From assembly GCA_032158295.1 (NCBI GenBank), contig CM063249.1:17300416-17364415 (forward strand): 64,000 nt of DNA, given 5' to 3'. Every line of letters starts with the position of its first letter. Position 1 is the stretch's first letter. Both the position numbers and the translations under genes were made by a program. Below, piece by piece: positions 1-12,936 of this stretch. Origin of the DNA: Pycnopodia helianthoides (taxonomy: Eukaryota > Echinodermata > Asteroidea > Forcipulatida > Asteriidae). The notes below the pieces were generated by a model. That model worked only from the letters and a program-made list of their open reading frames with translations, was not told where the DNA came from and made no database searches.

Positions 1-688
1 TAAAGCGCTATTTAAGAACTACATGTACACACCATCATTACTCGCAAAGCACTAAGCTTCATCTTAAGATGAGTTGTCAGTATTACCATAGTGATTTGTA
101 TTGTGACATCACACTTTGCTCAGCAATTAAGATTGATTGGCAGCAAAGATCCATCTTCAGCTCTTTGTTAAAAATCGAGCCCAGTCCTGGTAATGTACCT
201 TTAATGTATACATGTACGTAGGATGTTTATTGCAAGCACGTACAAGAAGCAACAAGGAATAAGACTACTACGTGAGTGTTAGGTATGCGAAGAGGTTGGA
301 TTGATTTTGTACAATACGGACCTAAGAAGGGGAGACGTAAATGTACGTAGGCCCTGTGAACGAATTGGATGCCAAATGAATTAACTTTGCAGTACCGACG
401 TCAGAATCAAATTTCACCCCCATGCACATTGTTTAGGTTCCAACGATGAACGTTAACTTTCTTGCTCGTAAACAACAACAACATTCAATTCAATTCATCT
501 TATTCCATTATTGGCAATAACTATTTTGTTTACATTGACAACAACAAGAAGGTAGGCATCATGATCTACAGGTAGACATCGGAACATGGCCGCAACAAGT
601 AGGAAAAAGTAAACAAGGGACAAACAAAACAATAGACAGTGAGACCAAACAACTAATTTTTAAAAGATGCAATGTTAGTAAAACAACA

Positions 689-881
689 GGGCCCAATTTC
701 ATAGAGCTGCTTAAGCACAAAAAGTAGCTCAGCACAACAAAATTATGCTTACCAGAATAAGGTTACCAGCTAAACTACCATATCACATGTACAATTTGTA
801 ACTGGTATCCTGCTCATTTCTGCTGAGCAGGCCATTGTTAAGCAATATTTTCTGCTTAAGCAGCTCTATGAAACTGGGCCC
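689..881. repeat. Family A palindromic element, copy 1
   Basis: It begins gggcccaatttcatagagct and ends with the inverse (agctctatgaaactgggccc). The interior is rich in GCTTAAGCAC words. It is a short non-autonomous element with long terminal inverted repeats. Other copies or fragments lie at 18,807-18,999, 19,001-19,190, 19,184-19,423, 26,527-26,655, 31,135-31,278 and 35,183-35,343. Confidence 0.8.
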
Positions 882-1399
882 AGGCTTTTAGTATGTATGA
901 AAACTTTGATGTCAACGAATTTGTGCTCACATAGCACTACAGTATTTGAGAAAGCGGTAAACATCAAATGAAAACATTTTTTTTGTCATTTTCAAAGCTT
1001 CTCCAGTAATACCATAAGTTATCAATATTTTCCAAAAAATTGCATTGCATTGTCTTGTAGTTTTAATCAAATTTTCAAAATGTATGCTCTGTGAGAGTAG
1101 ATTCTATACATTTTTTAGCCCGACTGTCATAATTAAAATTTAATAAAGTTAAAGGTGAAAACATTGTGACTTTGTTCTGAGAGAATCTGGCTCATAGCCC
1201 CAGTCATGTGGTGCCATGTGTGCTATTCATGGATTGACTCATAGTGTTAGCCAGAGGGGTGTCTGGGTGTCTTTTGGAGACCCTGTTTTAAATTTGGACA
1301 CCCTGTTTTATCTGTCATAATGCATGTAAATGTATTGTAAGTGAACAATTTGGACACCCAGTTTAAAAATTTTCAGCAAATTTGGACACCCTTTTACCG

Positions 1400-1880
1400 A
1401 ATCCTGGCTAAAACCTTGGCCCGACTTTTTACACTGGACCGCAGGCCCGAGGCCAGTGATTTTAACTTTGGGCCAGTAAACTCAGGACCGGAACAAGTCC
1501 GGCTGTCTTGTGTTTTTTAAAATTGAATAAGAATACCTCACTGTGAAATTATCTCAAATTAACCCCCAAAATGATGTTCAAATGTCGACTTAGAGTCTGA
1601 TAAAATAAACAGTTTACAGGATAAACTTTGAAGAAAAAAAGTTCTTTTTTATTTAGATTCCGGTCTTGTAAAATCATTTCTGATTCCGTAAAACATTTGA
1701 GCTACAATCCCTGTGTTCTTGTGGAATTTTACTTTAAGACCTGCTACTACGACCCACTACTCGCTGGCTCCATTAATCACATTTGCCAAGCACTGTCAAC
1801 CAATAAGAAAAACATACATTTTCTCGACCCAGTAAACATTGACGTACAAGTACTCGTCCCCTAGTCACCCAACGAAAATG
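1400..1880 (+). repeat. Family L element, diverged copy
   Basis: It shares actggaccg, cccgaggccagtgatttt and gggccagtaaactca with 24,515-24,855 and, in reverse, with 62,071-62,425. It is diverged and partly expanded, so its edges are approximate. Confidence 0.5.
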
Positions 1881-2249
1881 TTTAACATTTTTTTTCTCCT
1901 TCTTGTCATTTCGACCTAATTCAGTCGCTTCCATTCTGTCTGCCTACTTACACGACCGATCTACTTAACAACGGATCGCCAAATCCTACTCGTGGGCGAG
2001 TTTAAACGCATTACAGTACATTACAGAGTGAATAAATTACAATTTGAAAGGGAGATTGGGGGGTTAGAAAGAGAGATAGAGTGGCTCAACCGTGTTTGCT
2101 GTTGAATCTTGGAGCTAAAAATCGAATCGACTATATATTAACCTACATGTATGAGAAAGGTGTGGGTTAAAAATAACACAAACTTGTCCCAACTTTGAGG
2201 CTTTGCATGGCAGAGACGGGTGTTAGTTCAGTCTTAAGCCTTTTGTCAC

Positions 2250-2480
2250 ACCAGGCAATTATTACAAGGAACTATAGGGGCAACTACCTTCTCAGTATGC
2301 AAACTACCTTCACAGTATGCAAAAGGAGCACACGAGAAAGTGTTTGCCTCTTTCTACCTCCAAGGAATCTGTGTGAACAATTGAAATGTATTAAGGTTTT
2401 CTCTATGTGGAGATTGCCTGGAATTGGTTGCCTGTATAATAATGTTGTCTCGTGTGACATGGCATTTAAGGGTACACCAT
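2250..2480. repeat. GGCAACT / GGTTGCCTGTA repeat family
   Basis: It shares agattgcctgga, ggttgcctgta and ttgtctcg with 11,800-11,990. Internal inverted words suggest a palindromic element. Its edges are approximate. Confidence 0.45.
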
Positions 2481-3127
2481 TCTCTGGAGGAAGCAATGTC
2501 GGCTCTTCAGAAATGCGTCGTTTCGTTTAGTCTCATGGCTGTTTCTGAATCAAGCTACATGTACTTCCGCTACGGCTATGGCCATAGGCTGCAGCAACCG
2601 CACTGTTGAAGAATGCGCCTGCTCAGTGATCCGGCCGAAGCCACTGCCAAAGCCACCAATAGCACCTACCCAGATCTCAGACAAACATTCTACCACAAGC
2701 CCTGAAGCGATCACCGCATCGGCGCACCAGAACGCATTAGTGCATTCAGTATGGGCAAGCTAACATACAAGCTTGGACATAACGCGCACATCCTTAGTGA
2801 AATTTTGACACGTTGTCTCAGATCCAGGTACTGAGCTTCTGTTTTAAGCATTAGTGCGGACTGGGGAGTGCTATTCACACTCGGCCTTTACTTGTTCTAC
2901 CAGCTGATAGAGATCACTGCATTGTAAAACCGCAAGTTTAAACTAACTAAAAATGAATCCCTTCTCAGAAAAATTGGCGATTCTAAAACATGAGCTTACT
3001 TTTGATATATACGATTTGAAAGAATAATGTATTTGTATATATATAGCACTTAGTAAAGTTTCATATGTACAGTGCATGTGTACATATACCACTAACAACA
3101 AAAATACAAAGGGAGACAGCCGACATA

Positions 3128-3235
3128 GGGTTAGATAGCTCAGTTAGTAAAGCACCGGCATGTTAACCAGAAGGTCGCATGCTCAAGTCTAGCTCTAGCC
3201 AATTTTTCTTTGTTCAACCCAAAATTAACGAAAAC
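3128..3235 (+). repeat. tRNA-derived SINE (family F)
   Basis: It has an A-box-like head (tagctcagttagtaaagc) and a B-box-like stretch (ggtcgcatgctcaagtct), then a tail reading ttctttgttcaacccaaaat. It is not a functional tRNA because the stems are broken. Copies lie at 28,425-28,555 (minus), 41,160-41,265 and 63,765-63,860 (minus). Confidence 0.7.
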
Positions 3236-4754
3236 AATTGTTACAAAATTTCAGCAGTAAATGTAGGAAAAAAGGTCAAAAATACAAACAGTTTTTTACT
3301 GAGCAGCAACATGTTTGTTGGCACGAAACACAATGAAGTGTACCACTCTGCATCCATCATGTTAGCAGTTTTTATAACAGTTAAATTTTTGCTTAAGTAC
3401 CTAAAACCACCCAAAAGTTTCTCTACATTGGACATGCAGGTTTTTCCAAAAAATAATTAGAGTACACTCAATTGATGATTTAAACTCTTTTTTTTTTTTT
3501 AAACCACTCTTAAATTTCCATCAAATATGGACAGAAATAGTTACCTGCCTTTTTCCGTCCATTTGTTTTCAAAATTTTGAGAATGATTACAAAATTTGTA
3601 GTTCCAATCAGCTCAAATTATTTTGAGTATAAGCATGCATGCCCCTTTCACAAGTTGAAACACTTAGGGATGGTTTCAGGTACATGTTTTTGATAAAAAT
3701 TACAACTATTGAAAGAAATTGCTTACATAACTGTAAAAGTGGTAAACTTTTATTGCGTTTCCTGTCTATTAAACATGTAAACTTACGTTTATCCAAGCTT
3801 GTCAAAAGGTTTCATCCAATTTCCTACAGATAATCTCTTCCTTATTTCTTACCAACACAAAAACTATTGCCGAGCCTCTGTTGTGACAAATTTTACGAAT
3901 TGAAAGAAGCACATGGATATCCGATATGATTGCTCCCAGGAATGAACCCTCAAAAAACCGAGGCTGTAACGTTAGAAATCCGTCCGCACCGGAGTGGTGC
4001 TCTTTCCCCCCGCACACTTGCAAGTGTCAGCAACCCTACGTAAACTTTCAATGTTGGCGCTACAGTTCCAGAAGATAAGTGCCTCGTAGATTGGTTAACT
4101 GCACACCCCCGGGGAAATAACGGAGGCAGAAGCACGCAAATTACCAGTTCAGATACGTACGTTTGAGCTCCTCCGTGGCCAAAGAGAAAAAAGTATTTAA
4201 ATAAAAAAAATTCAAGAAAACATTGCATTGCCAATCAGCACTGATGACACCTTTTGCAAATTACTATTCTTGGCCACAGCGACAGAAGCCCGCCAGGGAC
4301 GCACGGACTTTCCATTACAAGGAATAACTGGTTAGTAATTTTGTCCAGTGTAAGCCGTAATTGCGGCCTTCGGGGAACTCTATGTGAACAGCATTACCAC
4401 TGGCAATCGGCTTTGTGCTAATCAAAACAGTCTCCAGGCTTCTGGCAATACTTGATGCCCATACATTTGCTCTCAAAAGAAACAGAAAAATTAATAGCTT
4501 ATGGAGCCATTTCATTTTTTCAAAACAAGCTCGTTAGAAACATTGCTATGAGGCACACCATGAATGCATTTTGAGTTTCTGAATGCATTGAACGACTAGG
4601 TGAGTTACTGATGCATCAAATTCTGAGTCAGAACTAGGGAAGTAGGGAGTGAAAATTGCTTATTATGAAAGATTGATAAGAAGGATGTCCAAATCAAAAG
4701 AGGGTGGCCCCCCTAACAAAAAAAACACCACCCAAACACACGCCTTTGGCTAAC

Positions 4755-4960
4755 AGAGTATAACAGTGGTCCACTGGTCAAATGCCAGTTAAAACACCCG
4801 AGGACCAGTCAAGTGGTCAGGCTTGCTACTTCAGTGTTAAAGCGCATCCGTACTTAATATGAAATATGGACTCGTTAAAAAGCTGGGGGACTATTGAAAG
4901 GACTAACTGGTCCCACTGGCTAGTCACTGAAAATGTCAAGAGCAAGTGAGCAAGTGAGCA
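4755..4960 (+). repeat. Family K element (ACTGGTCC/GGACCAGT)
   Basis: It starts near ggtccactggtcaaatgcca and ends near ctggtcccactggctagtca. It is repeated at 8,070-8,262 and, in reverse and partial, at 15,440-15,570. It is a non-coding dispersed repeat. Confidence 0.55.
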
Positions 4961-6887
4961 ATAAAGTAAAGGAAAGCTGTTTATGCAAGTAAGCTAAATG
5001 CATTTGGAAAAGATGTGGTCCTTGAAAATAAAAATAAAGTAAACTGTTGGTTTTCCTGTGATAAAAATAACCAAAGCATAACAGTTTGTATAAATTCCAC
5101 TTCAGGCATGATACTTGGCCCTTAGACATGTTAGAAAAAAAGAGAAGAACTTTATCTTGAGTACAAGGACTTACCTACATAAACATATGGTATAGGCTCT
5201 AATAGACTTTCTAGGCTTTTGGGCTTTTCTGAGGGACAAAATATCGGAAATCAGACTTAAGTAGGAAGAATATCATGTGTGTTCCACTTGCAGTTTTTGT
5301 TTGGCTTTAGAACCCAAAGAGAAACCAGTGGAGTCCATTCTGAAAATCAACATGGGCCCTTTCTGAAACATTGGCTTTGGCTTAGGTTTTTGACTCCATC
5401 AGTGATTCTAAAAATGAAATACTTTCGATTAAGTTCTTCAAAGAGGTGGTGCTGAGCCTAAGCCACACAGCCTAAGACAAACCAGTGGATGGTTAAATAA
5501 ATTAAGTGCGGGAATAACACCAGGAATTACACAAATGCAAGCCCAAAAGTTTGTCTGGCAAGATAAAGGTGTTGGAAACCTCAGAACCTAGCACAGGCCT
5601 GTCAGCATGACATCTGGAAGCCTGCGACAGAGAACAGATGGCTCTATTTTCATCAGCTAGGACTTAGAGCTGGGTAGATCTGTATGCAGTGTCGGTACAA
5701 TTTTGTGCACAAAGTATGTGGGTGAAAATAACTTTCAGCCCCCACGCTCAGAAAAAAAAAAAAAAACCAAAACTACACAACTCTGGGATCTGATCCACCT
5801 CTTAGACATCATGAACAGTCCACTCTAGGATATCAAGGACTTTGATTCCTCAAGGGCATTGCACTTTGGAGAAAATTGTGTAGGAATTAAAATGTGCCAT
5901 GATTTAGTGTTACCAGCACTCACTCAAAAAGGTTTTTAAAAAAAGGGCCATCTGATTTACATACGTAGACATATTAACTGTAAACCGTACACCCAAGAAT
6001 AACACAAACAGCCCTTGAGAGACTCTTAAGAATCACAAAAAGAGGTCTACAGACTCCTCTTTGACTTTTCTCTAAGACGAAGGATAGCTAGGCCATTTCC
6101 TTTGAGGAATTTCCCCAATTTATTTTGAATCAGTATATGTCGGAGACAAACTAACCCAACTCAAAATGCTAACAAGCCGGTTTTGGGTTACGTGCACTCT
6201 GACTCTTCCCCAATCAAACACCAAGATTACCAGCTCAGAGTGCCGTCAGCCCTTAATTCACTGTGAGATGGGTTTTTTGATTTTCAAATGCATTGGGGGG
6301 GGACTGAGGGGGGTAGAATGAGGTTACGCTGTTATCTAGCGAAGAAGGTGCAATCTGCCACTTCTTCAAATTCTATAAATTGAACCTGTGCAATTGACTC
6401 TTTACTGTCAGCAACCGCAAGAGGAAGAGTGTTTTTTTCTTTAAAAGAAGAAAGCGAACGACAGACTTGCTGTCCATGTTGATGTTCATCCATACTAAAG
6501 AGTACTACCCTAGAAAATATTGATTGCATTTCGTTTGCCCTATTTAAGTCTGTTTTCTTTCTGCTGTTGCCGTTTCTTTTTTGTTGTTGTCTTTCTGGGG
6601 GGGAGGGGGGAGGGGGCATGTTCATAATCAAGTCAGAATCCCTTTTAGAACTCATGGCCTTGCTCTGATTATTTTTTTTTAAAGTTTTTTTTATACAAAT
6701 TTCTTCCCAGCAGAGAGAGATCTCGACTTGATTTCAATTCCTAGATGTATGTTGCTCAGACAGGGAAGAAAAAATAGCAAGTTTTTCAATTTCACAACCG
6801 ACTGTTTAAGAAAACATGCCTCTGCTTCTTTAAAATAAAAAAATAAAAAATTTCTCTCGAGATCTTATACATCTAAGCTCAAAGGGA

Positions 6888-7271
6888 GGGTATACCTCTG
6901 GTAATTACTCCAAAAATGTTGACCATAAAAACTTAATTGGTAAGAAGCACTGCAGCTGTCGATAATGTATAATATGTTGAGAAATGATTCCCTTCTAAGG
7001 AATGTGGTTTAAAAGAGAGAGGAATTCAAAAACATTTCAATCTGAAAAACATTTCTACATTAAACATTTCTCAGATTGTGTGTTCCAATCATGGATTATT
7101 CTTCCTGCATGGACAATAACCGCTCCAGATCTTCGGCGATATCTCAAAAACGCTACCACTTTTTGAAATGAAATTTTCATAGGTTATTTTTACTGTGTGT
7201 GTGTCTACATTTGTATAGGATTAAAACAATCAAACAGTTCAAAAAAACCAAAGGTATACTTTGCCTTTAAT
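6888..7271. repeat. Family D element, copy 1
   Basis: It is bounded by gggtatacctctggtaatta and the inverse aaaggtatactttgccttta. Related copies lie at 16,243-16,480 (partial), 37,892-38,234, 46,520-46,910 and 56,797-57,126. It is a non-autonomous inverted-repeat element. Confidence 0.7.
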
Positions 7272-7677
7272 TAGAGTGTCTAAGAAAATGAAAACATTAA
7301 TTTTGAAAACATTAATTGAGTGCATTTTATATTCTTTGGTGTAATCTTGAATTTGGAAAATGAAGTTAATTTTGTGTTAATAAGATGTTTTTAAAATGTT
7401 TACTTTTTAATAATTATAAATGGCACGACAGCTGACATATGACGTTTTTGTTTGAAATATATGTACGATGTATAAAGTGGGGACAGCAGAACAAAGGAAC
7501 ACAATTAAAGGAACAATGCTAACCTCACATTGGAATCCTTTGTACTTTTGTGTCCTCTCATTTTTTGTGTGTGCTTAGTCTATGGAGAGTGTTAAGTTAA
7601 AAGGACAAAGGGAAGTCCTCACAAATTATCTACACGTTACTACAGTCCCTCATTGTGAAAAGGTAGCATTCTCTCTT

Positions 7678-8061
7678 AAAGACACTGGACACTATTAGTA
7701 ACTGTCAAAGACCAGTCTTCCCACTTGGTGTATCTCAACATATGGATAAAATAACAAACCGGTGAAAGTTTGAGCTCAATTGGTCGTCGAAGTTGCGAGA
7801 TAACTATGAAAGAAAAAACACCCTTGTCACACGAAGTTGTGTGCTTTCAGATGGTTGATTTCGAGACCTCAAATTCTAATTCTGAGGTCTCGAAATCAAA
7901 TTCGTGGAAAATTACTTCTTTCTCAAAAACTATGTCACTTCAGAGGGAGCCGTTTCTCACAATGTTTTATACTGTCAACCTCTCCCCATTACTCGTTACC
8001 AAGTAAGGTTTTATGCTAATAATTATTTTGAGTAATTACCAATAGTGTCCACTGCCTTTAA
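7678..8061. repeat. Family B element, copy 1
   Basis: It is bounded by taaagacactggacactatt and the inverse aatagtgtccactgccttta. It has an internal inverted GAGACCTCA/TGAGGTCTC pair. Other copies lie at 35,618-35,970 and 52,260-52,635. Confidence 0.8.
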
Positions 8062-8069
8062 CAATGGTC

Positions 8070-8262
8070 CGCTGGCCAAACGCCAGTCAAAACACCTGAG
8101 AAACCAGTCAAAATTCTCCCCTAGAAGTGGTGGTCTGGCTGGCTAGCTCAGTGCTGAAAAGCCTCACTTATTTATGAATTATGGACAAGTGCAAAAAAGC
8201 TGACAGACCAGGAAATGAAAAGCTAATTCTGGTCCCACTGGCCAGTCACTAAAAAAAAGTGA
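8070..8262 (+). repeat. Family K element, copy 2
   Basis: It runs from ggtccgctggccaaacgcca to ctggtcccactggccagtca and is clearly related to 4,755-4,960. It directly follows the family B element. Confidence 0.55.
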
Positions 8263-8724
8263 AGGGCAAACACTGAAAGGTGCTTGCTAGTGCAGCTGTT
8301 TTAGTTCTCATTTTGTCACTCCAAAAAAAAAAATCAAACAATACAAAAAAAAGAACATTCAGTCTACCTGGATTGAAAGTAAAAACACCATCTTCAACTA
8401 AGCATTCATAACGGGGGTGTGTACATGAATTCACTTAATCACTTTCCCTTCCGTTTCCAACTGATGTTGATACAGCCCTTCATTGTAGCAGGCTCATTGT
8501 ATGGTGTGTCAAGGTGCTCCTAGCTCATCAATCAATAAGTTGTTTTCCCCGAGATCTCCACATAGCACACTGACATTCCGTAATTCATGAAGATCCAGTT
8601 GGGAGCCATATACATCCCCAAGGTGCGCAAGAAAGGGACAAGTAGATGGTACGCGTATGGGTACAGTGGAAGGACATCTTACAGGTTGGCCTTTACAAGG
8701 CATACAGTATCAAGCTGGCCTCTC

Positions 8725-8850
8725 CATACCTTGTACACTCAGTGGTTAAGAGGTTAACTTTAGGATGTGGGGGGGGGGTTGTGGGTTCGAGTCCAACTCG
8801 AGTTCATGTGGCCTGTGGATTTTCTTTTTTTTAATCGCAGGTCGAACTGA
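8725..8850 (+). repeat. tRNA-derived SINE fragment (family H)
   Basis: It contains gtgggttcgagtccaactcg (B-box-like), followed by a tail like that at 51,100-51,325. Related copies lie at 23,385-23,475, 29,745-29,915 and 62,425-62,525 (the last two minus). Confidence 0.5.
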
Positions 8851-9591
8851 GGGTGGCCTTAAGCTCAGCAAAGGACAATTTTATGAAGAAAGAAGAAAAC
8901 AATTCTTGTTTTGTAAGAATATTTCTGGTCCAGCGAAAGCCATGCTTGTGGATATTGTTAATAATTCAGCTTAAGCTGAAGAAGAATGAAATACAAATGA
9001 TGACTTGTTGTTTACTTCTATGTCAAACTGCTCTTTTTCTGTTTCAAAATAATGTGTCCATCAAATGTGTACATTTTGCATTTTAATGGATAAGCATTGG
9101 GGTGAACAATAATGGGCAAAACATTTGTACCCGAAGCAAAAAAGGCAAATTCCTGACAATTCCTTGAGGTCTCAAGATCAGCCTCTCAGAATGGACCTCC
9201 ACACAAGTACACAAACTATAATTTACAACTAGATAAATTGTTCCGTTGGAGTTTGAACTAATGTCATGCTTCAGTCTGCAAGCCTCCCTTCCCCCTGTCA
9301 GTCACAAAATTGCTGACTTGCATAGTTTTCTACATAGCGATGTGCCTTTAAGTTTCAGGTTATTTTTATTAGTTCCTTTGAGGTTGACATTTGTTAGACT
9401 TACTGGAGTGTAGAGGTTTATTCATTTCCTTGTTCTTTTATTACAGGTATTGCAGGTATATAGATGTTTTAGGTTATGTAACACAGGTCCAGGCAAGTCC
9501 AGGAAATAAAAGTTTTATAAATATAAAGTGATTAGCCTATTTCTTGTATGACCAGGTGTCAGTCCAATGAGTTTGCCAGGGCAAAGGTTAG

Positions 9592-9630
9592 TATGCAAAG
9601 TAGATATGCAAGGTAAATATGCAAGGTAGA
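9592..9630 (+). repeat. 13-bp tandem repeat, three units
   Basis: Three units of tatgcaaRgtaRa lie head to tail. It is a minor satellite in non-coding DNA. Confidence 0.7.
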
Positions 9631-10539
9631 TAGCCAGAGCATCATTCCAAGTTTAGGATGTTGGCCAGATACATCCAGCAAGACCATCAAGAAGGTCGTT
9701 CTGCCCAGCCACTCTGCTTTTCACCTGATGTTAGTGATTTGTATGCAGCGCCGAAGTTAGAGTTGCGCCGGTACTCTGAATGCTTCGCTCAAACCTTGAG
9801 CCGTTTAAACCAAAAATTATACCATTGCAGATTTTCACCAAAGATCCACATGGGAAGCACGTCAATAATAAAGTAGACCAATGCCCCCCCCCCTTCCCCC
9901 TCCGCAAAGCCTTTAGGCCAGACACAGACTTGACTCCATGGTGGGCTGTACCCATGAATGACTTCTCATGCAAGGAGGCTGCCTTTTGTCAATAGTTACA
10001 CCTGCAGCAATTGATTGACACACATTCCCACTTCCGCTGGCTGACGTCATGACTCTATTTACATATGTAGCCCAGACGAAAGAATTTTGTTGGTTCTTAA
10101 AATCAACAACATTCATCAGTCTGGTCTCATTCCCAACAGTTGCACTTCCAGACTTTCTGCTTTTTACATTAAAGTTTGATTGCATTAACATGGATAAAAC
10201 TATGATCAATGTATACATAACATTTTTACTAAAATTCATCTATGGCATCTGTGAACGATATTCCTTGTATAGCGTAGCAAAACTCTACACTAAATGTGTC
10301 AGTTGCTACTCGAAAATCAGCATTAATTAACTTGATTGTTTACAAAAATACAATACATAACAAATAAAACAATGGAGTACTAAACAAATTACATAATATT
10401 TAGAATTTAACAATTTCTGCAATTCAGCCCTTGCTGCTACGTGACGTTGTTAAATATTAGAATATTATGTAAAACGTTGTAGAATAAAACCATTCAGAGT
10501 ACAATCTCCTTAAATAGCTTATTTTAGCTGGCCTGGAAT

Positions 10540-11560
10540 TACAGATGGGGGCCTTTGTTGCCCTGGTTTCGGCCTTAGTGCCCCTTCAATAGTTTCCCAT
10601 AGATTAACCCTAACAGACTAGACCCTTGGGTAAACATACTGCCAAAATCCTTGAACTATATTCTTCAGATTAAAGTTGTCATAAACCTAAAATGCCCAAA
10701 TCCTTCTATATCTTTCTCCTTATTGTAAATATACATATTAGCCCAAATCCTTTTGAGACAGAAGTTAGGGAAGAAAGGCCCCAAACCTTCAGAATCCTAT
10801 TTTGGCTAAGCTGCATAAGAACTAAAACCTTCTAAATCCTCCTATGTAAAAACAGCCCGATAGCCCAAGTACTGCTAAATCCTACCCCCAAAAAAACTCA
10901 TTGTAGCCCAAACCCTTCTAAATCCTCCTGTGTTGCAGATCCCTAAAAGCCCAAATCCTTCTCAATCCTGCACTTTGGCAATGAGGATATTGAAGGACTT
11001 GGGCCCTTTAGGGTTAAATATTTTCCAATGTAAGTGCCCCAAGATGCAAAATGAAAACAGCCTTGACCTTTCGAAGATGAAATTCCAGGCCTGTTTTAGC
11101 GCCATTCCAGCCAAATACAACAAAAAGTGCCAAATGGTAAAAGTTGTATTTTGTTGCAACTAGCAGTTATCTCAAATCTCATCAGGCTTGGAATTACATG
11201 GAGGCCACAGAGGCCACAGAGGCCATGGCCTCCGTTGCTCTGGTCTTGGCTCTGATCTTGGCTGTGGTGCCCCTTCAAATACTTTCCCATAGACCCTAAG
11301 ATTTTCCAATGGAAGTGCCCTTTACAAAATGAAAATGGCCTTGCCCTCTCCAAGACGAAATTCAAGGCCTGTCTCATACTCTGATTTCACTGTACTGCAT
11401 TCAGCAGGGTTCTTGACCTTGACTTGTAATGTCCAAAGGCAATCAGAGTTCCTGCAGCGAACTTCAATGCGTATTGGTAGCGGCCAAGGTTGGCGTAAAC
11501 CAGTTCATTTCACAACGCAACAGAATCCTCTGACTGCATTTTGCTACATTTAGCAGGTTT
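10540..11560. repeat. Degenerate CCCAAATCCTTCT array and GGCCTGGAATT family
   Basis: The stretch 10,690-10,980 repeats gcccaaatccttctaaatcc in degenerate form. It is flanked by copies of a family reading ggcctggaatta and gaaattccaggcctg (10,530, 11,090, 11,180-11,370). Relatives lie at 39,880-40,217 and 41,460-41,630. It has no coding potential. Confidence 0.5.
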
Positions 11561-11799
11561 TTCATTTCAATTGTGTTGCGTTTTTTTAATACATACAATG
11601 CCAGTCGGGTGCCAAGAAAACACCAGCCTGCAGTTATATGGTTGGTTAATGGTTAGAGTATGGTCAGAGTAACCCCTGAAAATGGGATCTGGTAGTTTGC
11701 AGGACCGGCATCTCATGCATAGTTGGCTTTGAGGTTAGACATGTTTTCACTTTGCATTAGAGCTTCCATACGAAAATCCTGTAGTCTTAAAAGGCTGTC

Positions 11800-11990
11800 A
11801 CAAAAGGGCAATTTTATTCAGGCAACTTGGAGGCAACCAACTGCACTGTATGCACAAGGAACACTAAGGCAGCACAATTAACTAAAGAGAAAACTGAAAT
11901 GTGAATGAATTTTCTGATTGGAGATTGCCTGGAACTGGTTGCCTGTAGGTTGTCTCGCGTGGCAAGACGGTTGTTAAATTCAGTTGATTT
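11800..11990. repeat. GGCAACTTGG / GGTTGCCTGTA repeat, copy 2
   Basis: It shares agattgcctgga and ggttgcctgta with 2,250-2,480. Its edges are approximate. Confidence 0.45.
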
Positions 11991-12334
11991 TGCCTCTTTT
12001 CTAGAGACTTCACTAGAAAAGATTCAGAATCAACTGTCACCATTTTACTCATGAACAAAAGCATAATCATCCGAGTAAGAATAATACATAGTACTACATT
12101 TTATTTTTGACATACTAATAAGCAAATGAAAACGATGGCTTCTCCTACCAGTCCTAGTCCTAGAACTATGATCATGACTTATCTATAGTAATACTAGTAG
12201 TATTAGAATGAGATGACTAATGAGACTCGTTCTACTTCCCCTATCATCTCTAGTAATAGTATAGCAAAGCAAACCTCGATAGTTGGTAGGACTAGGATAG
12301 TTGCGTCGCGATGATCGTAACCCTCCATCCTTAC

Positions 12335-12363
12335 CCTCCATCCTCCCGATGGGAGGATGGAGG
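12335..12363. repeat. Perfect GC-rich hairpin
   Basis: The arms cctccatcctccc and gggaggatggagg are separated by GAT, with 13 perfect pairs. It sits inside a wider imperfect palindrome (about 12,262-12,400) in the putative Deltex intron 1. Confidence 0.85.
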
Positions 12364-12728
12364 CCAGGGTAAGGATTATCGCAACTAGGACTAGGAGTAC
12401 TACTCAACAGCCACCCTAAATTTAGATTTTTAAAGAAACAAGCTTGACTGATAACAATGGAACCGCACAGCTGGAAGAGGCCGCTTGCCAAGTTTGTATT
12501 TTAAAAGTTTTCCACGTTTAAATATTTTTGTTTTCTAGTTTATTTATTATCGACAACTGAGTTCCGATGTTCATTTCTCTCTTTCCATCCAACGCAAATG
12601 TTTCGTTTACTTAGTTAAATAACGCCTGTGCATGATGATCAATTGGAACAAAAGGATGGGAAGAAATAGAATCAGCAGAGAATAGGAAAAACAACACACA
12701 AACATTGGACAAAAGTCAAACAACAAAC

Positions 12729-12936
12729 CTGTGTTATTTCGTATTTGCTGTTGCGTCGAAAAATCTATCTCGTACATCCCCATTGACGGCTCAATGTCGC
12801 CCAAACGTAGCATGACCGTCTTGCCGTAATTCTCTTCGATTCCCCGGACGATATGAGCTTGATAAGGCCTCCATCGCCCGTGGTCTGTAAACCATTCCCA
12901 CACAACCGCCTCCGACATGTCCAAGTCCTGCGCCAT
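12729..12936 (-). CDS. DTX: Deltex-type E3 ubiquitin ligase, first coding exon (WWE domain)
   Basis: This exon encodes 69 residues plus one base and ends at a donor reading GTTTGT (phase 1). The protein begins MAQDLDMSEAVVWEWF, followed by HGRWRPY and ending in IRNNT plus a split Gly codon. This matches the first WWE domain of Deltex proteins (VVWEW, H-x-RWRPY, then the IDFS/IDLQ and RxxTG segments), including the split glycine where the family's first WWE repeat continues. Deltex proteins are cytoplasmic RING-type E3 ligases. Their N-terminal WWE pair binds the Notch ankyrin repeats, and they modulate Notch signalling. The ATG at 12,936 has A at -3 and G at +4. An in-frame ATG at 12,918 is an alternative start. 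The second WWE, the proline-rich linker, the RING and the C-terminal domain are not visible and should lie to the left, perhaps outside the window. The vertebrate paralogue (DTX1, 2 or 4) cannot be assigned. Confidence 0.82.

Larger units (their letters stand above)
1..12728. other. Repeat-rich non-coding stretch, probably Deltex intron 1
   Basis: No exon of a recognisable gene was found on either strand. The minus-strand Deltex exon at 12,936-12,729 ends in a good donor, so its first intron must extend leftwards into this stretch. I did not find the second WWE exon or the RING exons, so the intron may fill the whole 12.7 kb. Dispersed elements listed separately cover part of it (for example 689-881, 6888-7271, 7678-8061). 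The rest is AT-rich with short low-complexity runs. Open frames here are short and lack protein resemblance. Intron status is inferred, not shown. Confidence 0.55.

Noticed and set aside
6332..6655. A 107-residue minus-strand frame, considered as a Deltex middle exon
   Set aside because: It has a proline-rich start, but no WWE, RING or Deltex C-terminal motif and no convincing splice sites.
8509..8703. A 64-residue minus-strand frame
   Set aside because: It shows no family resemblance that I can name, and it lies between dispersed repeats.
9913..10239. A 108-residue minus-strand frame with a hydrophobic start
   Set aside because: The possible signal-like start is not followed by a recognisable domain, and the base composition is intronic.
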